In this document: one piece after another, positions 7,378 to 16,179 of the stretch
Layout of the letters: each line of letters starts with the position of its first letter
Position numbering within the stretch: the stretch's first letter is position 1
Source: Halorubrum kocurii JCM 14978
GTDB lineage: Archaea > Halobacteriota > Halobacteria > Halobacteriales > Haloferacaceae
Reading direction: 5' to 3'
NCBI RefSeq assembly: GCF_000337355.1
Contig: NZ_AOJH01000079.1
Location: 380-40,414 of the forward strand
Length of the DNA: 40,035 bases
Notes under the pieces: generated by a model
What the model was told of the DNA's origin: nothing
Seen by the model: only the letters and a program-made list of their open reading frames with translations
Database searches by the model: none
Program-made: the position numbers and the translations under genes

Positions 7378-8376
7378 ATGACGGACACCACTACCACGAC
7401 ACCCTACGCGACCCGAGACGAGACGGACCGACAGACGACGGCCGAGCCCTTCGAAGGCGTCTACCCGGCGATGACGACTCCGTTCACGGACGACGACGAG
7501 GTCGACCACGACCAGCTCGCGGCCAACGCCCGGTACCTCGAACGGGCCGGGGTCGACGGGGTCGTCCCGGTCGGCTCCACCGGCGAGTCGGCCACGATGA
7601 CGCACGACGAGCACGTCGACGTGATCGAGACCGTCCGCGACGCGGTCGAGGACGTGCCGGTGATCGCCGGTACCGGCTCGAACAACACCGCCGAGGCGCT
7701 CTCGCTGTCCGAACGCGCCGCCGACGCGGGCGCCGACGGGCTCCTCCTCATCTCCCCGTACTACAACAAGCCCGAGCCCGCCGGCTTCCTCGAGCACTAC
7801 CGGACGATCGCCGACGCCGTCGACCTCCCGCAGATCGTCTACAACGTTCCGAGCCGGACGGGTCAGTCGATCCCGGTCGACGTGAGCGTCGAGCTCGCCG
7901 AACACCCGAACATCCAGGGGTACAAGGCCGCGTCCGGCGACCTGAACCTCATCAGCGAGGTGATCGAACGCACCCGCGACGAGGAGTTCGCGGTGCTGTC
8001 GGGCGACGACGGACTCACGCTCCCCGTGCTCTCGATCGGCGGGACCGGCACCATCAGCGTCGTCGCCAACGTCGAGCCGGAGCGCTCCTGCGCGATGGTC
8101 GGCGCCGCGCTGTCGGGCGACTACGACCGCGCGCGGGCGCTCCACCACGAACTGGCGCCGCTCGTCCGCGAGCTGTTCGCCGAGACGAACCCGATCCCGG
8201 TGAAGGAGGCGATGCACGTCCGCGGCCGGGGCGGGCCGCGCGTTCGCCCGCCGCTCAGCCGGCTCTCCGAGGACCGGCGCGAGTCGCTCCGCGCCCTCCT
8301 GACCGAGTACGAGCGCGGCGACCCGGGGAGCGTCGACCCGGAGACTGTCGAGTCAGCAACCGGAGGCGCCGAATGA
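7378..8376 (+). CDS. dapA: 4-hydroxy-tetrahydrodipicolinate synthase
   Basis: Condenses pyruvate with aspartate semialdehyde, the first committed step of the diaminopimelate/lysine pathway, in the cytoplasm. The TIM-barrel family motifs are all present in 332 residues: GVYPAMTTPF (27-36), the GSTGES loop (66-71), SPYYNKP (126-132), Tyr155 in YNVPSRTG, and the Schiff-base Lys183 in GYKAASGDL. The N-terminus has about 24 extra Thr- and charge-rich residues before the domain; no later Met gives a better start. It is the first gene of the operon, and its stop overlaps the dapB ATG in an ATGA. The C-terminus (GRGGPRVRPPLSRLSE) reads normally for the family. Confidence 0.95.
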   Translation: MTDTTTTTPYATRDETDRQTTAEPFEGVYPAMTTPFTDDDEVDHDQLAANARYLERAGVDGVVPVGSTGESATMTHDEHVDVIETVRDAVEDVPVIAGTGSNNTAEALSLSERAADAGADGLLLISPYYNKPEPAGFLEHYRTIADAVDLPQIVYNVPSRTGQSIPVDVSVELAEHPNIQGYKAASGDLNLISEVIERTRDEEFAVLSGDDGLTLPVLSIGGTGTISVVANVEPERSCAMVGAALSGDYDRARALHHELAPLVRELFAETNPIPVKEAMHVRGRGGPRVRPPLSRLSEDRRESLRALLTEYERGDPGSVDPETVESATGGAE

Positions 8377-9167
8377 GCGGCGACGACGCCGACCGCCGGC
8401 TCGCCGTCACCGGCGCCGGCGGTCGGATGGGACGAGAGGTGATCGAGGCGGCCGCCGACCGCGAAGGCGTCGCCGTCGCCGTCGCGGTGAACCGCACCCC
8501 GACCGACCCCGTGGCGGGCGTCGCGGTCGAGGACGCCGACCGCCTCGGCGAGCTGCTCGCGGCCGCGGAGCCGGACGCGCTCGTCGACTTCACCGGCCCG
8601 GGCTCGGCGGTCGCGTACGCCGAGGCCTGCGCCGACGCCGGCGTGCCGATGGTCACGGGGACGACCGGGTTCGCGGACGCGCAGCTCGACAACCTCCGGG
8701 CCGCGGGCGAGTCCGTGCCCGTGCTCAAGGCGTCCAACTTCGCTCGCGGCGTCGCCGCGCTCCGACGCGCGGTCCGTGAGGCCGCCGCCGCGCTCCCCGG
8801 CTACGACGTGGAGCTGACGGAGACGCACCACAACGCCAAGCGGGACGCCCCCTCGGGCACCGCGAAGTCGATCCTCGACGACGTGAAGTCGGTCCGCGAC
8901 GACCTCGACGAGCGGGTCCACGGTCGGGAGGGCGACGCGCCGCGCGAGACCGGAGAGATCGGCGTCCACGCCCGGCGCGCGGGCGACGTGACGGGCGAGC
9001 ACGAGGTGCTGTTCGCGGGGAACCGCGAGTCGATCGAGCTCACCCACCGCGCCGGCGACCGCGGGGTGTTCGCCGAGGGCGCGCTCGACGCAGCCGACTG
9101 GCTCGCCGACCGCGAGCCCGGCTGGTACGGGTTCGGCGACGTGCTGGACGCGGACGCAGATAATTGA
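8373..9167 (+). CDS. dapB: 4-hydroxy-tetrahydrodipicolinate reductase
   Basis: Reduces the DapA product with NAD(P)H to tetrahydrodipicolinate. The 264-residue protein has the dinucleotide-binding GAGGRMG (about residues 14-20), the VDFTGPGS segment, the GTTGF loop, and the active-site block ETHHNAKRDAPSGTAK with its conserved His and Lys residues. The length is normal for the family. The start ATG overlaps the dapA stop by four bases, suggesting coupled translation. The next start, of dapD, is about 50 bases downstream. Confidence 0.95.
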   Translation: MSGDDADRRLAVTGAGGRMGREVIEAAADREGVAVAVAVNRTPTDPVAGVAVEDADRLGELLAAAEPDALVDFTGPGSAVAYAEACADAGVPMVTGTTGFADAQLDNLRAAGESVPVLKASNFARGVAALRRAVREAAAALPGYDVELTETHHNAKRDAPSGTAKSILDDVKSVRDDLDERVHGREGDAPRETGEIGVHARRAGDVTGEHEVLFAGNRESIELTHRAGDRGVFAEGALDAADWLADREPGWYGFGDVLDADADN

Positions 9168-9220
9168 CACGCATACACACATCGACGAATAAACACCGAC
9201 ACTCATCCATACACCATTCA

Positions 9221-10060
9221 ATGACGCTCGAAGCCGACGTTTCCGATCTGTGGGACCGCTACCAAGAGGGCCTGACCGCCGCCGACGCGACCGACGAGGA
9301 CGCCGCCGTCGTCGAGGAGTTCCTCGCCGCGCTGGAGGCCGGTGAGGTCCGCGCCGCCGAGAAGACCGGCGACGACGTGACCACGTGGGAGGCCAACGAG
9401 TGGGTCAAGCGGGGCATCCTGCTGAACTTCGGCCTGCGCGAGACCGAGGCGCGCGAGTACGGCGGCGTGACCTACCACGACGTGCTCCCGCTGCGCGACA
9501 CCGAGGACCTCGGCGAGCGCGGCACCCGGAACACGCCGGACGGCACGGCGATCCGTCGGGGCGCGTACCTCGGCAGCGACTGCATCATGATGAGCCCCTC
9601 GTTCGTCAACATGGGGGCGTACGTCGGCGACGGCACCCTCGTCGACTCCTGCGACACGGTCGGCTCCTGCGCGCAGCTCGGCGAGAACGTCAAGCTCGGC
9701 GCCAACACGCTGATCGGCGGCGTCCTCGAACCGGTCGAGGACGCGCCGGTGATCGTCGAGGACGGCGTCTCGCTCGGCGCGGGCTGTCGCGTCACGAGCG
9801 GCTTCCGCGTCGGCGAGAACAGTATCGTCGGCGAGAACACCCTGCTCACTCCCCGCATCCCCGTCTACGACCTCGTCGAGGAGGAGGTCATCTACGGCCA
9901 CCTCCCGGCCGAGCGCCGGGCGTTCACCCGCATGGTCGAGTCGTCGGTCGGCGACCACGACCTGTTCGAGGGCGGCGCGTACAAGCCCGCGGTCGTCGCG
10001 ACCCACGTCGAGGAGGAGACGCTGGAGGCGACGCGACGGGAAGACGCGCTCCGCGAATGA
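9221..10060 (+). CDS. dapD: tetrahydrodipicolinate N-succinyltransferase
   Basis: Transfers succinyl from succinyl-CoA to tetrahydrodipicolinate, committing the pathway to the succinylase branch. The 279-residue protein shows the left-handed beta-helix hexapeptide pattern from about residue 105 to 215 (GAYLGSDCIMM, GAYVGDGTLVDSC, GENVKLGANTLIGG, GAGCRVTSG). The N-terminal helical domain (1-95) is also typical. The ATG at 9221 begins the conserved region; a TTG at 9164 in frame would add 19 His/Thr-rich residues and overlap dapB, and is less likely. Its stop overlaps the lysA ATG. Confidence 0.93.
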   Translation: MTLEADVSDLWDRYQEGLTAADATDEDAAVVEEFLAALEAGEVRAAEKTGDDVTTWEANEWVKRGILLNFGLRETEAREYGGVTYHDVLPLRDTEDLGERGTRNTPDGTAIRRGAYLGSDCIMMSPSFVNMGAYVGDGTLVDSCDTVGSCAQLGENVKLGANTLIGGVLEPVEDAPVIVEDGVSLGAGCRVTSGFRVGENSIVGENTLLTPRIPVYDLVEEEVIYGHLPAERRAFTRMVESSVGDHDLFEGGAYKPAVVATHVEEETLEATRREDALRE

Positions 10061-11451
10061 ACGAGGGCGACGAGCGCGACGCGGCCGTGGAACCGCCCGC
10101 CGAGCCCACCGAGGGCAACCCGTCGGTCCGGCGCGTGAGCGACTGGGACGCCGAGCGCCTCGCCGACCTCGCGGCCGAGCACGGCACGCCCCTCTACGTG
10201 CAAGACCTCGACCGCGTCCGCGAGAACTGCGAGCGCCTGCGCGACGCCTTCCCCGACGCCGACGTGCGATACGCGGTGAAAGCCCACACCGGTCGGGCCG
10301 TGCTTGAGGCGGTCCGCGAGTCGGAGCTGGACGCCGAGTGCGCCTCGGCGGGCGAGGTCGACCGCGCGCTCGCGGCCGGCTTCGGCGGCGAGCGACTCCA
10401 CTACACCGCGGTCAACCCGCCCGCCCGCGACCTTGACTACGTCGCCGGCGTCGCGGAGGCGGAGCCGGATCTGACCGTGACGGTCGGCGCCGTCGACACC
10501 CTCGACCGGCTGGCCAAGCGCGGCTACGACGGTCGGGTCTGCGTCCGGGTGAACCCCGGCGTCGGCGCGGGCCACCACGAGAAGGTCCGGACCGGCGGCG
10601 CGGCCAAGTTCGGGGTCCCGTACGACCGCGCCGCCGACGCGGCACGCCGAGCCGCAGAGCGGTTCGACGTCGTCGGTGTCCACGCCCACGCCGGCTCCGG
10701 CATCGACCCCGAGCAGCTGGACAGCCACCGCGAGCTGGTGGCGCGGATGGGCGAGCTGGCGCGGGAGCTGGTCGACCCGAGCGACGCCAATACCGCCCCC
10801 CTCGACCTCGAGTACGTCGACGTCGGCGGCGGCTTCGGCGTCCCGTATGAGGAAGACGAGCCCCCGCTCGATCTCCCGGCCGTCGCCGAGGCGACGCGGG
10901 AGGCGGTCGCGCCTCTCCCTTCGGGCGTTGACCTTGCGATCGAGCCCGGCCGGTACGTGGTCGCCGACGCGGGCGCCCTCTTGACGCGCGTGAACACGGT
11001 GAAGCCGACGCCGGACGAGCGCGTTGTCGGCGTTGACGCCGGCATGACGGACCTGCTGCGCCCGGCGATGTACGACGCGTACCACCCGATCCGGAACCTC
11101 GGGGGCGGACGGAACGCCGACGGGAGCGACGCGTCTGCTCCCGACGACCGGTCGGCAACCCCTGTCACGGTCGCCGGACCTATCTGTGAGACCGGCGATA
11201 CGCTCTGTAGGAACCGAGCGCTCGCCGACCCGACCCGCGGGGACCTCCTCGCGGTCGGGGTCGCGGGCGCGTACGGATACGAAATGGCGAGCCAATACAA
11301 CTCACGACCGCGACCGGCGGAGGTCGCGCTCGACGACGGGACAGCGGCGGTCGTCCGACGCCGGGAGACGCTCGGCGACCTGACGGCGGTCGAGCGGGAA
11401 CCGAACCGAGACCGACACGACCGGACCGACCGAACGGAGGCGGGCCGATGA
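10057..11451 (+). CDS. lysA: diaminopimelate decarboxylase
   Basis: Decarboxylates meso-diaminopimelate to L-lysine using PLP. The 464-residue protein of the fold-III PLP (alanine-racemase-like barrel) family carries the PLP lysine Lys75 in RYAVKAHTG, the glycine-rich VDVGGGFGVPY (255-264) for phosphate binding, EPGRYVVADAG (297-307), and the active-site Cys378 in GPICETGD. The N-terminal 25 residues and the C-terminal charged tail (NRDRHDRTDRTEAGR) extend beyond the core. It overlaps dapD at the start and dapF at the end, each by an ATGA. The longer open frame beginning at 9385 is a shadow of dapD. Confidence 0.95.
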   Translation: MNEGDERDAAVEPPAEPTEGNPSVRRVSDWDAERLADLAAEHGTPLYVQDLDRVRENCERLRDAFPDADVRYAVKAHTGRAVLEAVRESELDAECASAGEVDRALAAGFGGERLHYTAVNPPARDLDYVAGVAEAEPDLTVTVGAVDTLDRLAKRGYDGRVCVRVNPGVGAGHHEKVRTGGAAKFGVPYDRAADAARRAAERFDVVGVHAHAGSGIDPEQLDSHRELVARMGELARELVDPSDANTAPLDLEYVDVGGGFGVPYEEDEPPLDLPAVAEATREAVAPLPSGVDLAIEPGRYVVADAGALLTRVNTVKPTPDERVVGVDAGMTDLLRPAMYDAYHPIRNLGGGRNADGSDASAPDDRSATPVTVAGPICETGDTLCRNRALADPTRGDLLAVGVAGAYGYEMASQYNSRPRPAEVALDDGTAAVVRRRETLGDLTAVEREPNRDRHDRTDRTEAGR

Positions 11452-12377
11452 GCGCTCACGCCGTCCCGTTCGAGAAGTACCACGGCACGGGCAACGACTT
11501 CCTCGTCGTCGACGCGGCCGCCGAGGGCGTCGGCGACCGGGCGGCGTTCGCGCGCGCCCACTGCGACCGCGAGACGGGCGTCGCCGGGGCGGAGTCCGGT
11601 GCCGAGGGAACCGGGGACTCCACCGGTCGACGCGGCGCCGACGGCGTTCTCTTCTTAAGCGTCGAAGACCGCTTCGACCCGACCCGCGTCGTGATGACGC
11701 TGGTCCAGCCGGACGGGTCCACGGCGACCATGTGTGGCAACGGCGCCCGCGTCGTCGCCCGGTGGGCCCACGACCGGACGGGCGACCGCGAGTTCATGAT
11801 CGACACCCAGGCGGGGACCCGGCGCGCCTCCGTGAACGCGGACGCGACCGCGGCCACCATCGAGATGGGCGAGCCGACGTTCGACCCCCGATGGGTCCCG
11901 GTCGACCGCGACGAGCCGCTGATCGACGAGCCGGTCGCCGGACTGACCGTCACCGCCGTCAACACCGGGGTCCCGCATGCGGTCGCGTTCGTCGACGGCG
12001 GCCGCGACGACCCCGACGGGATCGACGTGGTCGACCTCGACTCGGTCGCGCCGCCGGTCCGCCACGCCGACGTCTTCCCCGACGGCGCGAACGTGAACCT
12101 CGCGAGCGTCGTCGACGACGGGAGCGGCGACGGCCCCGCCGTCATCGACCAGCGCACCTTCGAGCGCGGCGTCGAGGGCGAGACCCGTTCCTGCGGTACC
12201 GGCGCGGTCGCGGTCGTCGCAGCCGCGCGGCGGCTCGGCCTGATCGACGGGGAGTCCGCGGTCAGCCGCCCCCCGGGCGGCGAACTGGAGATCGCGGTGC
12301 CGGACCGCGGCCACGCGACCCTGACCGGTCCCGTCGCCCGCGAGTACGAGGGGATGCTCCCCGCCGACCCGCGATGA
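11448..12377 (+). CDS. dapF: diaminopimelate epimerase
   Basis: Interconverts LL- and meso-diaminopimelate by a PLP-independent two-cysteine mechanism, supplying the LysA substrate. Both catalytic cysteines are in place in the 309-residue protein: Cys96 in MCGNGARVVARWA and Cys249 in RSCGTGAVAVVAA. The N-terminal FEKYHGTGNDFLVVD is the family signature. An acidic, Gly-rich insert lies at about 45-66, common in halophile proteins. It is translationally coupled to lysA before it and dapE after it. Haloarchaea lack murein, so this epimerase is likely needed only for lysine. Confidence 0.95.
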   Translation: MSAHAVPFEKYHGTGNDFLVVDAAAEGVGDRAAFARAHCDRETGVAGAESGAEGTGDSTGRRGADGVLFLSVEDRFDPTRVVMTLVQPDGSTATMCGNGARVVARWAHDRTGDREFMIDTQAGTRRASVNADATAATIEMGEPTFDPRWVPVDRDEPLIDEPVAGLTVTAVNTGVPHAVAFVDGGRDDPDGIDVVDLDSVAPPVRHADVFPDGANVNLASVVDDGSGDGPAVIDQRTFERGVEGETRSCGTGAVAVVAAARRLGLIDGESAVSRPPGGELEIAVPDRGHATLTGPVAREYEGMLPADPR

Positions 12378-13585
12378 GCGAGGCGGCGTTCGACCCGGTC
12401 TCGTTTTTGGAGCGGGCGGTCCGGACCCCTTCCCACGAGTCGGTCGACGAGACCCGCGAGCTCGTCGTCGAGGCGCTCGAGCGGTTCGGGGTCGAGTGCG
12501 AGGTCGTCGCCGGCGGCTGCGTGCTCGCCGAGAAGCGGTCGGACACGCCCGACGACGGGCCGCACCTCGTGTTGAACACCCACCTCGACACGGTGACGCC
12601 ACACGTCCCGCTCGAGCGCGGCGAGGCGCGGGCGGACGAGCGGCCCGACTGCTCCTCCGACGACGCCCCCGAAGCCGTGATCCGCGGCCGCGGTGCCTGC
12701 GACGCGAAGGGGCCGCTCGCCGCGCTGCTGTCGGGCTTCCTCGCCGCCGATCCACAGCGGGGGCGGCTCACGCTCGCGCTCACCCCGGACGAGGAGTCGC
12801 TGTCGCTCGGCGCGGCGGCGCTGACCGGGCGGTCGCCCGGGACCGAGGACCGGCTCGACGGCGACCTCTATCTGGTCGGCGAGCCGACCGGCCTCGACGC
12901 CTGCACCGCCGCGAAGGGGCGGTTTCAGGGGACGGTCGAGCTGTCGGGGACCGCCGCCCACGCCGCGGAGTTTGCGGGGGCGAACGCTGTCGCGGCCGCC
13001 GAGGGCGCGCTCGCGGCCATCCGGACCTTCGACGCGGACGCCGGCGACCACCCCCAGCTCGGCCCGCCGAAGCTCACGCCGACCGTCATCGAAGGCGGCG
13101 GCGCGACGAACCAGGTGCCCGCGGACTGCGCGATCACCGTCGACAGGCGGAGCGTCCCGCCGGAGACGGCGGAGGGGTTCCGGTCCTCGCTCGCGGACGC
13201 TGTCCGGGGGTCGACGCCCGACGGCGTCGGCGTCGACGTCGCGCTGACGGACCGCGAGTCGCCCTTCTTCGAGGCGTTCTCGACGGACCCGGACCACGAG
13301 CTGGTGGCGACGGTCGCGAGCGCGGCTCGGAGCGCCGCCGAGTCGGTCGGCCTTCCGGCGGACCGCGGCGGCGCGGCCCGCCCCTTCGGCGCAGCGACGG
13401 AGGCGTCGTACTTCGCGCCGGCCCCGACGGTCGTGTTCGGTCCCGGGGACCTCGCGGACGAGGCCGGCGCGGTGGCGCACGCCGAGCGGGAGTACGTCCG
13501 GGTCCGAGAGGTAGCGGCGGCGGCCGAGGCCGTCGAAGGGTCGATTTCGGCGCTGCTCGGGGACGCGGGCGAGAGGGAGAGCTGA
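12374..13585 (+). CDS. dapE: M20 succinyl-diaminopimelate desuccinylase
   Basis: Hydrolyses N-succinyl-LL-diaminopimelate to LL-diaminopimelate and succinate. The 403-residue zinc peptidase of family M20 has the metal ligands in NTHLDTV, GRGACDAKG, the PDEES pair, GEPTGL and the C-terminal ADEAGAVAHAEREY. A dimerisation lid domain (about 185-290, including GTAAHAAEFAG) sits in the usual place. M20 enzymes also include deacetylases for arginine and lysine pathways, but the operon position and the presence of dapD favour DapE. It is the last gene of the operon and converges with the NYN gene, with only 17 bases between the stops. Confidence 0.9.
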   Translation: MSEAAFDPVSFLERAVRTPSHESVDETRELVVEALERFGVECEVVAGGCVLAEKRSDTPDDGPHLVLNTHLDTVTPHVPLERGEARADERPDCSSDDAPEAVIRGRGACDAKGPLAALLSGFLAADPQRGRLTLALTPDEESLSLGAAALTGRSPGTEDRLDGDLYLVGEPTGLDACTAAKGRFQGTVELSGTAAHAAEFAGANAVAAAEGALAAIRTFDADAGDHPQLGPPKLTPTVIEGGGATNQVPADCAITVDRRSVPPETAEGFRSSLADAVRGSTPDGVGVDVALTDRESPFFEAFSTDPDHELVATVASAARSAAESVGLPADRGGAARPFGAATEASYFAPAPTVVFGPGDLADEAGAVAHAEREYVRVREVAAAAEAVEGSISALLGDAGERES

Positions 13586-13602
13586 CCGATCCCCGGCGAC
13601 AT

Positions 13603-14100
13603 TTATAAGAGGAACGTCTCCTTCTCCTCCGTGAGATCGACGAAATCGTCGGCGGCCTCGATCAGCTCGTCGGCGGCGGAGTTGCCGAACCCCATCGCCT
13701 CGACGCGGACGCCCTCGTGGCGGAGATGCGAGCAGAGCCGGGCGAAGTCGCCGTCGCCGGTGCAGAGCACGACGGTGTCGACGTGGCTCGCGAGCGAGAC
13801 GGCGTCGAGGCTCATCCCGAGGTCCCAGTCGGCCTTCTTCGACCCGTCGGCGAACGTCTTGATCTCCTTGATCTTCGTCTCGAAGCCGATGTCGCGAAGC
13901 GCCTCGAAGAAGCTCTCCTCCTCGGGGGAGTCGGCGCGGATCACGTACGCGATCGCCCGAACGAGCGAGCGGTCGTCGACCGCCTCCTCCAGCAGTCCAG
14001 AATAGTCGATGTTCCGAGAGTACACGCTCTGTGCGGAGTGGTACAGGTTCTGCGAGTCGGCGAGCACCGCGACGCGCTGGTCGGGGTGGATTTCGGTCAT
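13603..14100 (-). CDS. NYN-domain (LabA-like) putative RNase
   Basis: A 165-residue protein filled by one NYN/PIN-like domain. Acidic residues typical of this metal-dependent nuclease fold are visible: Asp15 and Asn18 in VLADSQNLYHS, Asp91 and Asp93 in KKADWDLGMSLDA, and Asp116 and Asp118 in CTGDGDFARL. Relatives (LabA, DUF88) are thought to cleave or process RNA; the substrate is unknown. The ATG at 14100 begins the conserved block; an in-frame start at 14205 would add an unlike basic segment. It is convergent with dapE and divergent from the transporter operon, with no visible functional tie to either. Confidence 0.85.
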   Translation of the reverse strand: MTEIHPDQRVAVLADSQNLYHSAQSVYSRNIDYSGLLEEAVDDRSLVRAIAYVIRADSPEEESFFEALRDIGFETKIKEIKTFADGSKKADWDLGMSLDAVSLASHVDTVVLCTGDGDFARLCSHLRHEGVRVEAMGFGNSAADELIEAADDFVDLTEEKETFLL

Positions 14101-14211
14101 ACCCTTCGTTCGCCCCGGTGGGTTAGGGGTTTTGGGATCCGTTTTCCCCCGCGGCTTCGTGTATGTTCGTGTATCTGAAGTTTTTTGTATGTCCACTTGT
14201 AGCATGTTGGT

Positions 14212-16140
14212 ATGTCACGTCGACACACTGACGAAACCGAAGGTGGCCGGCACATCGGTCGCCGACAATGGCTCTCCGCGCTCGGTATCGCCGGCGTCGC
14301 GACGCTGGCGGGCTGCTCCGAGCAGGGCGGTGACGGGGGCGACGGAAGCGACGGAAGCGACGGAAGCGACGGAACGGACGGCGGTGACGGAGACGACGGG
14401 GGCGACGGCGGAGACGGCGTCGAACTCGGCGACTTTCCGAAGTTCGGGGTTGACGACCTCTACGGCCCTGAGGTTGCCCGAAACCTGGCGCAACAGGCGT
14501 TCGAGCAGTCGGAGTACGAGTACGGCTTCGACGGCGACACGATGGTCAACCCGGACGGCGACCAGGTGGAGATCAACATCTACCACAGCGCCGGGCAGGA
14601 GACCTCACAGCTCACCGCAGAGTTCATCGCCCAGGAGCTCGGCGAGAACCTCGGCATCAACGTTGTCGTCGAGGCGATCGACGGCACTCGGTTCAACAAC
14701 GAGTACTGGACCGGTGAGCCGCAGGGAGGGACCGACACGGTCAACGGCGAGGAGGTCGAGTGGGAGAGCCCGACGCCGCAGAACCCGGGTCCCCGCTCCG
14801 TCACGAGCAACGAGCCGTGGGACATGTCAGTCGTGTTCGGACTGAACACGTATCCGCTGAACCCGCTCACGAACGAGGTGTTCTTCGACGGCGCCAACCC
14901 GTTCTACAACCCGGTCGGCTACTACCCGCAGTTCGACGCGCAGGCACTGTTCGAGGAGGCCCGACAGGCGTCGAGCCGAGAGGAGCTGCAGCAGGCGTTC
15001 GTGGAGATCTTTGAGAACCTCGCCCGCGAGCAGCCCTACATCACGCTGCTGTTCAGCGACGACCTCGTCGGCTACAATCCCGACCTCGAAGGGCCGATCG
15101 AGAACTTCTCGAACGGCTGGGACCTGCCCGCGTGGCACTTCAACGACCCTTCCGTCTCCGGCTCGTACGACACCGTCACCTCGGCCGGGTTCACGACCCT
15201 GAACCCGCTGTACAACACCGAAAACGGTGCCGGGAACGCGATCGCCCGCGCGCTCGACCAGGGATACACGTTCGACGAGAACCAGGAGTACTTCCCGCTG
15301 CTGTACGACATGTCCACCGAGGACGGCGAGGTGTGGACCTTCGAGGTCCGCGAGAACCTCCAGTTCAGCGAGCCGTACGGACAGGTCACGGCGGAGGACT
15401 TCGTCTACCTGATTCAGGAGCTCCACCAGAGCGACTGGGCGAACACGGCGGCGTCCAGCAGCTGGGACGGCGTCGAGGTCGAACAGACCGGCGAGTTCGA
15501 GTTCGAGGCCACGCTGGAGTCGCCGAACCTCCTGTGGCCCCAGACGTACGACCCGCTCCTGTACCCGATCCCGCGCGGTCTGGTCGAACCGTACGTCGAG
15601 GAGGAGGACGTCGAAGGGCTCGAACAGAACGAGGAGCTGCTCGAGCTCCAGTTCACCGGCAACCTCGGCCCCTTCACGCTCGACGAGTGGAACCGCGGCT
15701 CCGGCACGGAGTACACCCGCAACGACGAGTACTACCTGCGCGACATCGACGAGGGACCGGACCTGTTCTCTGAGGGGCCGCTGTTCGAGGAGGCCAAGAT
15801 CAGCGTCGTCGAAGAGCAGGCGTCCCGGCTCGGCGCCCTGGAGACCGGAGAGGCCGACTCCGCGGCGATTCCGCCGGAGCAGTACGAGTCGTACGACGAA
15901 GACGAGAACGTAACTGTCCGGCAGGTGCCTACCCCGTACAACACGATCATCTCCGTGAACCAGCGCGAGAACGGCTGGAACGCCGGCCCGGGGAACCTGT
16001 TCCAGCTCGTTCCCTTCCGACAGGCGCTGGCGTCGGCGATCAGCAAAGACAGCCTCATCGAAGGCGTCTACCGCGGACTGGCGGAGCCGCACTTCACCTG
16101 GCAGCCCCGCTGGTCTGAGTTCTACCCGGGCGAGGAATAG
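14212..16140 (+). CDS. ABC substrate-binding lipoprotein (SBP_bac_5 type), apparently circularly permuted
   Basis: A 642-residue extracytoplasmic binding protein. Residues 15-35 form a Tat lipoprotein signal (GRRQWLSALGIAGVATLAGC, lipid-attachment Cys35). A Gly/Asp/Ser linker (36-72) follows, encoded partly by 9-base repeats near 14341-14373. The body is in unusual order. Residues 76-312 match the second lobe of peptide/nickel binding proteins: DLYGPEVAR, the DGDTMVNPDGDQVEI strand, TAEFIAQELGENLGINVVVE, a helix of EARQASSREELQQAF type, and EQPYITLLFSDDLVGY. Residues 317-642 match the first lobe: TLNPLYNTENGAGNAIARAL, WTFEVRENLQFS, VTAEDFVYLI, then PFRQALASAISKDSLIEGVYRG, ending at WSEFYPGEE. 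In normal relatives that end continues directly into the DLYGPE segment found here at residue 82. Both lobes seem complete, so binding may be preserved. The permease genes follow 39 bases later. The substrate is probably a peptide or similar oligomer but is not determinable. Confidence 0.85.
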   Translation: MSRRHTDETEGGRHIGRRQWLSALGIAGVATLAGCSEQGGDGGDGSDGSDGSDGTDGGDGDDGGDGGDGVELGDFPKFGVDDLYGPEVARNLAQQAFEQSEYEYGFDGDTMVNPDGDQVEINIYHSAGQETSQLTAEFIAQELGENLGINVVVEAIDGTRFNNEYWTGEPQGGTDTVNGEEVEWESPTPQNPGPRSVTSNEPWDMSVVFGLNTYPLNPLTNEVFFDGANPFYNPVGYYPQFDAQALFEEARQASSREELQQAFVEIFENLAREQPYITLLFSDDLVGYNPDLEGPIENFSNGWDLPAWHFNDPSVSGSYDTVTSAGFTTLNPLYNTENGAGNAIARALDQGYTFDENQEYFPLLYDMSTEDGEVWTFEVRENLQFSEPYGQVTAEDFVYLIQELHQSDWANTAASSSWDGVEVEQTGEFEFEATLESPNLLWPQTYDPLLYPIPRGLVEPYVEEEDVEGLEQNEELLELQFTGNLGPFTLDEWNRGSGTEYTRNDEYYLRDIDEGPDLFSEGPLFEEAKISVVEEQASRLGALETGEADSAAIPPEQYESYDEDENVTVRQVPTPYNTIISVNQRENGWNAGPGNLFQLVPFRQALASAISKDSLIEGVYRGLAEPHFTWQPRWSEFYPGEE

Positions 16141-16179
16141 CGCCTCCCGTCGCCGCTTTCACATTATCACACACACCAC

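Noticed and set aside
9385-10056. N-terminal extension of lysA in an open frame over dapD
   Set aside because: The frame overlaps dapD, whose beta-helix repeats are clear; the residues are Arg/Pro-rich, and a good ATG for lysA occurs at 10057.
14212-16140. Alternative view that the binding protein is two fused gene fragments or a pseudogene
   Set aside because: Each lobe appears once and complete, with signal peptide, linker, stop codon and downstream operon intact, which fits permutation better than a broken or fused remnant.
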